From contig JAUWME010000058.1 of NCBI GenBank assembly GCA_030613285.1, positions 1-9,370 of the forward strand: a stretch of 9,370 bases of DNA. The letters are read 5' to 3'. Position 1 is the stretch's first letter; every line of letters begins with the position of its first letter. Positions 6,802 to 9,370 of this stretch are shown here, in pieces. This DNA is from Candidatus Zymogenus sp. GTDB taxonomy: Bacteria; Desulfobacterota; Zymogenia; Zymogenales; Zymogenaceae. Under the pieces are notes generated by a model that ran no database searches, was not told where the DNA came from, and worked only from the letters and a program-made list of their open reading frames with translations. The position numbers were made by a program, and so were the translations under genes.

Positions 6802-7757
6802 AAAAGTGGATTGCAATCATTATTGTTGTCATTTTTGCTGCCTACGGTGGCGTTTCTTTCTATTTTTCGAATAAGCTGCTTCTGCCGCCACTGATGGGCG
6901 ATGAAGAATTAAAAGCCGAGTACGGCCCCATCACTCCTGAAGATGTGGAGCTTACAATCGAGGAAGTTTCGTTTCCTGCAAGAGCCAATGGATTTGACGG
7001 GATTAATGCATTTGACGACAAAGTCATAATTCACGCATGGTGGATTGAAGCAAAGGCCGAAGGCACCAACACTCCAAAAAGAGCGTTTATCCTCGTTCAC
7101 GGAAGAAATTCAAACAAAAAGGCATTGATACGATTCGCCTCCCTCTTCGTTTCAAAGGGGATATCTACCCTACTCATCGACCTTAGAGGACATGGTGAAA
7201 GTACAGACAGCTTTGTTACATTTGGAGACAAGGAGCGCTACGATGTGTTGGGGGCAGTTGACTACCTCTTTACAAAGGGTTATGGCCCCGATGACAAGAT
7301 TGGGCTATTAGGACTTTCGATGGGTGCTACAACATCGTTTCTTGCGGCGATGGATTTGAACGCTGAAAAAGACGGCTCGGTGGATGTCCTGATTTTCGAC
7401 TCTGGCATTCCCGACGTTCCTGCCTCCATCGTCTTCAATTCAAAAAAAGCCGTGGGCGATGCCGCCCCATTTCTCCTCCCCGGAGCCCTTGTTGTGGCAA
7501 GGTTGAGAAGTGGCGCTAACTTCAAAGATGGAAATCCCATTGCCCACACCGACAAAATCAATATTCCGATACTTTTTATAATTCATGAAATGGACGAGCT
7601 TATCGCTTACGATGAGCAGAAGAAACTTTTTGAGGAATACTCTGGACCGAAGCAAATTTTGGAGTTTGAGGGGCTTGGTCACCACAGGGGCCATGTTGAA
7701 AAAAAGGCGGAATATGAAGATGAGGTTAATAAGTTTTTGAAGAAATTTGGTTTTTAG
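6798..7757 (+). CDS. Membrane-anchored alpha/beta hydrolase
   Basis: The 319-residue product starts with a short basic segment and a single hydrophobic helix (about 4-23) with no clear cleavage site, so the enzyme is probably anchored with its catalytic domain outside the cytoplasm. The hydrolase signatures are complete: oxyanion LVHGRNSN with H101-G102, DLRGHGES at 128-135, the nucleophile elbow GLSMGA with S174, the acid region IIHEMDE with probable D266, and GLGHHRGH with the catalytic histidine at H295 or H296. The layout recalls YqkD/BEM46-type serine hydrolases. The substrate is unknown; esterase, thioesterase or peptidase activity would all fit. The ATG overlaps the preceding TGA by four bases. 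It shares only the fold-level motifs with the interrupted hydrolase two genes upstream, so the two are not a recent duplication. Confidence 0.82.
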   Translation: MKKWIAIIIVVIFAAYGGVSFYFSNKLLLPPLMGDEELKAEYGPITPEDVELTIEEVSFPARANGFDGINAFDDKVIIHAWWIEAKAEGTNTPKRAFILVHGRNSNKKALIRFASLFVSKGISTLLIDLRGHGESTDSFVTFGDKERYDVLGAVDYLFTKGYGPDDKIGLLGLSMGATTSFLAAMDLNAEKDGSVDVLIFDSGIPDVPASIVFNSKKAVGDAAPFLLPGALVVARLRSGANFKDGNPIAHTDKINIPILFIIHEMDELIAYDEQKKLFEEYSGPKQILEFEGLGHHRGHVEKKAEYEDEVNKFLKKFGF

Positions 7758-7803
7758 ACATACTTCGCCATCAATATCTCCGCAATTGAACAGTGACACA
7801 AAA

Positions 7804-7825
7804 AAGGGGGGAGCGATCCCCCCTT
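7804..7825 (-). terminator. Strong rho-independent terminator of clpB
   Basis: A 9-bp stem (AAGGGGGGA at 7804-7812 with TCCCCCCTT at 7817-7825) encloses a 4-nt loop, GCGA on the plus strand and TCGC on the minus strand. On the minus strand the stem runs into a T tract at 7805-7800, the classical form, about 65 bp after the clpB stop. On the plus strand the following bases are not T-rich at once, so termination of the hydrolase cluster there would be weaker. Confidence 0.8.
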
Positions 7826-7847
7826 CAAGTACTTTTTCATATTGACA

Positions 7848-7874
7848 TGGATTCCCGCTTTCTAAGGGAATGAC
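7848..7874. repeat. Degenerate short palindromic repeat element
   Basis: The segment around 7851-7871 reads ATTCCC, an 8-9 nt centre containing GCTTTCTA, then GGGAAT, flanked by TGG and GAC. It resembles the common dispersed bacterial palindrome with the core ATTCCCGCTTTCGCGGGAAT, with the centre decayed. It lies between the clpB stop and its terminator. Whether it recurs in this genome cannot be seen from one window. Confidence 0.5.
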
Positions 7875-7889
7875 ATTTTGCTTTTTGAG

Positions 7890-9370
7890 CTAATTACTCT
7901 TTCTAAAAACAATCTCCCCCTTCTTGACATCCACAACCACCTTGTCCCCATCGATAAACTCCCCTGCAATAATTTTTGAAGCAAGCCCATTCTGAACCTC
8001 TTTTTGGATTGTCCTCTTTAGGGGCCTTGCGCCATATTTGGGGTCGAACCCCTCATTAGCAAGGTGTTCCATTGCAGCATCGGTTATCACCAGTTCGATT
8101 TTCTTCTCTTCTAAAATTGCCTTTATTTGCTCCAACTGGATTTTCACAATCTCCTTGATGCTCTCGATGTTCAACCCATTGAAGAAGATAATATCATCGA
8201 TGCGATTTAGGAACTCCGGCTTAAACGTCTCTCTCATAAGGGCCATAACAAGCTCCTTCATCTTTTTCGGGTCAGATTCTGATAGCTCAATAATATATGG
8301 GCTTCCGATGTTGCTGGTCATTATGATGACTGAATTTTTGAAATCTACGGTACGTCCCTGTCCATCGGTGAGCCGCCCGTCGTCAAGGATCTGCAAAAGG
8401 ATATTGAAGACGTCGGGGTGCGCCTTTTCAATCTAATCAAAGAGAATCACAGAATAGGGTCGCCTCCTCACGGCTTCAGTAAGGTATCCCCCTTCTTCAT
8501 ATCCAACATATCCCGGCGGAGCGCCGATGAGCCTTGCCACGGAGTGCTTCTCCATAAACTCGGTCATGTCGATTCTTATCATCGCCTTCTCATCGTCAAA
8601 AAGAAACTGGGCAAGGGTGCGGGTAAGCTCCGTCTTGCCAACCCCCGTGGGGCCGAGGAAAATAAATGAGCCGATGGGTTTTGCAGGGTCTGACAGCCCA
8701 GCCCTGGCCCGTCGTATCGCCTCGGAAACAACTTTGATGGCCTCATCTTGACCTACCACCTTTTCTCTCAAACGATCTTCCATCGTTAAAAGCCTCTCAG
8801 CTTCTCCCTCCATCATTTTTGTAACGGGAATACCAGTCCACTTTGAAACCACCTGAGCGATGTCTTCTGCCTCCACATCTTCGGTGAGCATTTTGTTGTC
8901 CACCTGAATTTTTGAGAACCTCTCGTTCTCCTCGACAATCTCCTTTTCAAGCTTGGTCAAGACCCCGTAGCGGAGTTCCCCGGCTCTTTCAAGGTCTCCC
9001 GCCCGCTGGGCCTTTTCGGCCTCGGTCTTGGCCTCCTCAATCTTCTCCTTGAGCACCCGAAGTCTTTTTATCGCCTCTTTCTCTTGCTGCCAATGAACCT
9101 TCAATCCATCCGATTTCTCTTTTAGATCAGAGAGCTCCTCAACTATCTTTTTGAGCCTTTCTTTTGACCCTTTATCTTTCTCCTTTTTCAACGCCTGTTT
9201 TTCAATCTCCAGCTGAATTATCCTACGCCCAATCTCGTCAATCTCAACGGGCATGGAGTCTATCTCAATCCTCAACTTTGACCCCGCCTCATCAACAAGG
9301 TCGATGGCTTTGTCGGGCAAAAAACGATCCGAGATATACCGATTGGAAAGTGTTGCCGCAGCAATTAGTG
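7890..9370 (-). pseudogene. clpB: ClpB disaggregase (C-terminal two thirds) with an in-frame TAG at the NBD2 Walker B glutamate; runs off right edge
   Basis: The frame enters at the right edge within the end of ATPase domain 1 ([21 protein letters not shown]). It continues through the charged coiled-coil middle domain (about 9278-8900) and into ATPase domain 2. There the Walker A GPTGVGKT (8654-8631) and pore loop GYVG (8513-8502) are intact. The Walker B strand reads VILFD, then TAG at 8435-8433, then IEKAHPDVFNIL in the same frame, where ClpB normally has DEIEKAHPD. After the stop, sensor 1 TSN (about 8318-8310), the arginine finger R in FLNRIDD (8204-8202) and sensor 2 GARPL (R at 8027-8025) are all intact down to TAG at 7892-7890. 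ClpB is a hexameric cytosolic heat-shock ATPase that rescues aggregates with DnaK. One base change, GAG to TAG, explains the break. No ribosome binding site supports restart after it. The truncated protein would lack most of NBD2; sequence error remains a possible explanation. Confidence 0.88.

Noticed and set aside
5751..7757. The two alpha/beta hydrolases as a recent tandem duplication.
   Set aside because: They share only general fold motifs (GLSMG elbow, acid and histidine segments); lengths, N-termini and intervening sequence differ throughout.
7890..8396. A separate small gene encoding the C-terminal ClpB piece.
   Set aside because: The frame is continuous with the upstream ClpB sequence apart from one TAG, and neither a plausible start codon nor a ribosome binding site appears after the stop.
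8433..8435. TAG decoded as pyrrolysine or another amino acid through a recoded genetic code.
   Set aside because: TAG ends at least four other genes here at natural C-termini, a bacterial ClpB has no reason to carry pyrrolysine at the Walker B glutamate, and the other interrupted gene uses TAA.

Overview
The window looks like chromosomal DNA of a Gram-negative bacterium with moderate GC content. Evidence for this is an apparent lipoprotein adaptor of the HlyD/MFP type, a FadD-type acyl-CoA synthetase, an alkyl-DHAP-synthase-like FAD oxidase and ClpB. The protein flavour recalls Desulfobacterota/deltaproteobacterial lineages, but that is an impression and not a placement. No rRNA, tRNA, CRISPR array, transposase or phage gene was seen.

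Layout. Positions 1-5475 hold six genes, all on the minus strand. In transcription order they are: FadD-like acyl-CoA ligase (5475-3763); a bidirectional hairpin terminator (3600-3634); a periplasmic adaptor-like putative lipoprotein (3562-2645); two paralogous four-helix membrane proteins in tandem (2526-2122 and 2021-1626); a HAD-IIB phosphatase (1513-722); and an FAD-linked oxidase of the alkyl-DHAP synthase type (646 to beyond the left edge). A 275-bp AT-rich divergent region (5476-5750) carries a candidate promoter for each direction. Positions 5751-7757 form a plus-strand cluster: an alpha/beta hydrolase interrupted by an in-frame TAA, an 80-residue cysteine-rich small protein, and a membrane-anchored alpha/beta hydrolase whose ATG overlaps the preceding TGA. 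From the right edge, clpB reads leftward on the minus strand to 7890 and converges on this cluster. Its terminator is a strong hairpin at 7804-7825.

The main surprise is two single-codon nonsense interruptions in otherwise intact frames about 2 kb apart. A TAA sits just before the catalytic-histidine segment of the first hydrolase. A TAG sits exactly where the Walker B glutamate of ClpB's second ATPase domain should be. Four other genes here end in TAG, so reassignment of TAG is unlikely. Real gene decay, programmed readthrough and sequence error cannot be told apart from sequence alone. The second notable structure is a tandem duplication of about 500 bp that includes both membrane-protein genes and their 5' and 3' flanks.

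Functionally, FadD, the alkyl-DHAP-synthase-like oxidase and the hydrolases suggest lipid or acyl metabolism. ClpB is a heat-shock disaggregase unrelated to that theme. I found no clearly new multi-gene system. The hydrolase / Cys-rich protein / hydrolase cluster and the duplicated membrane pair are the least characterised parts.
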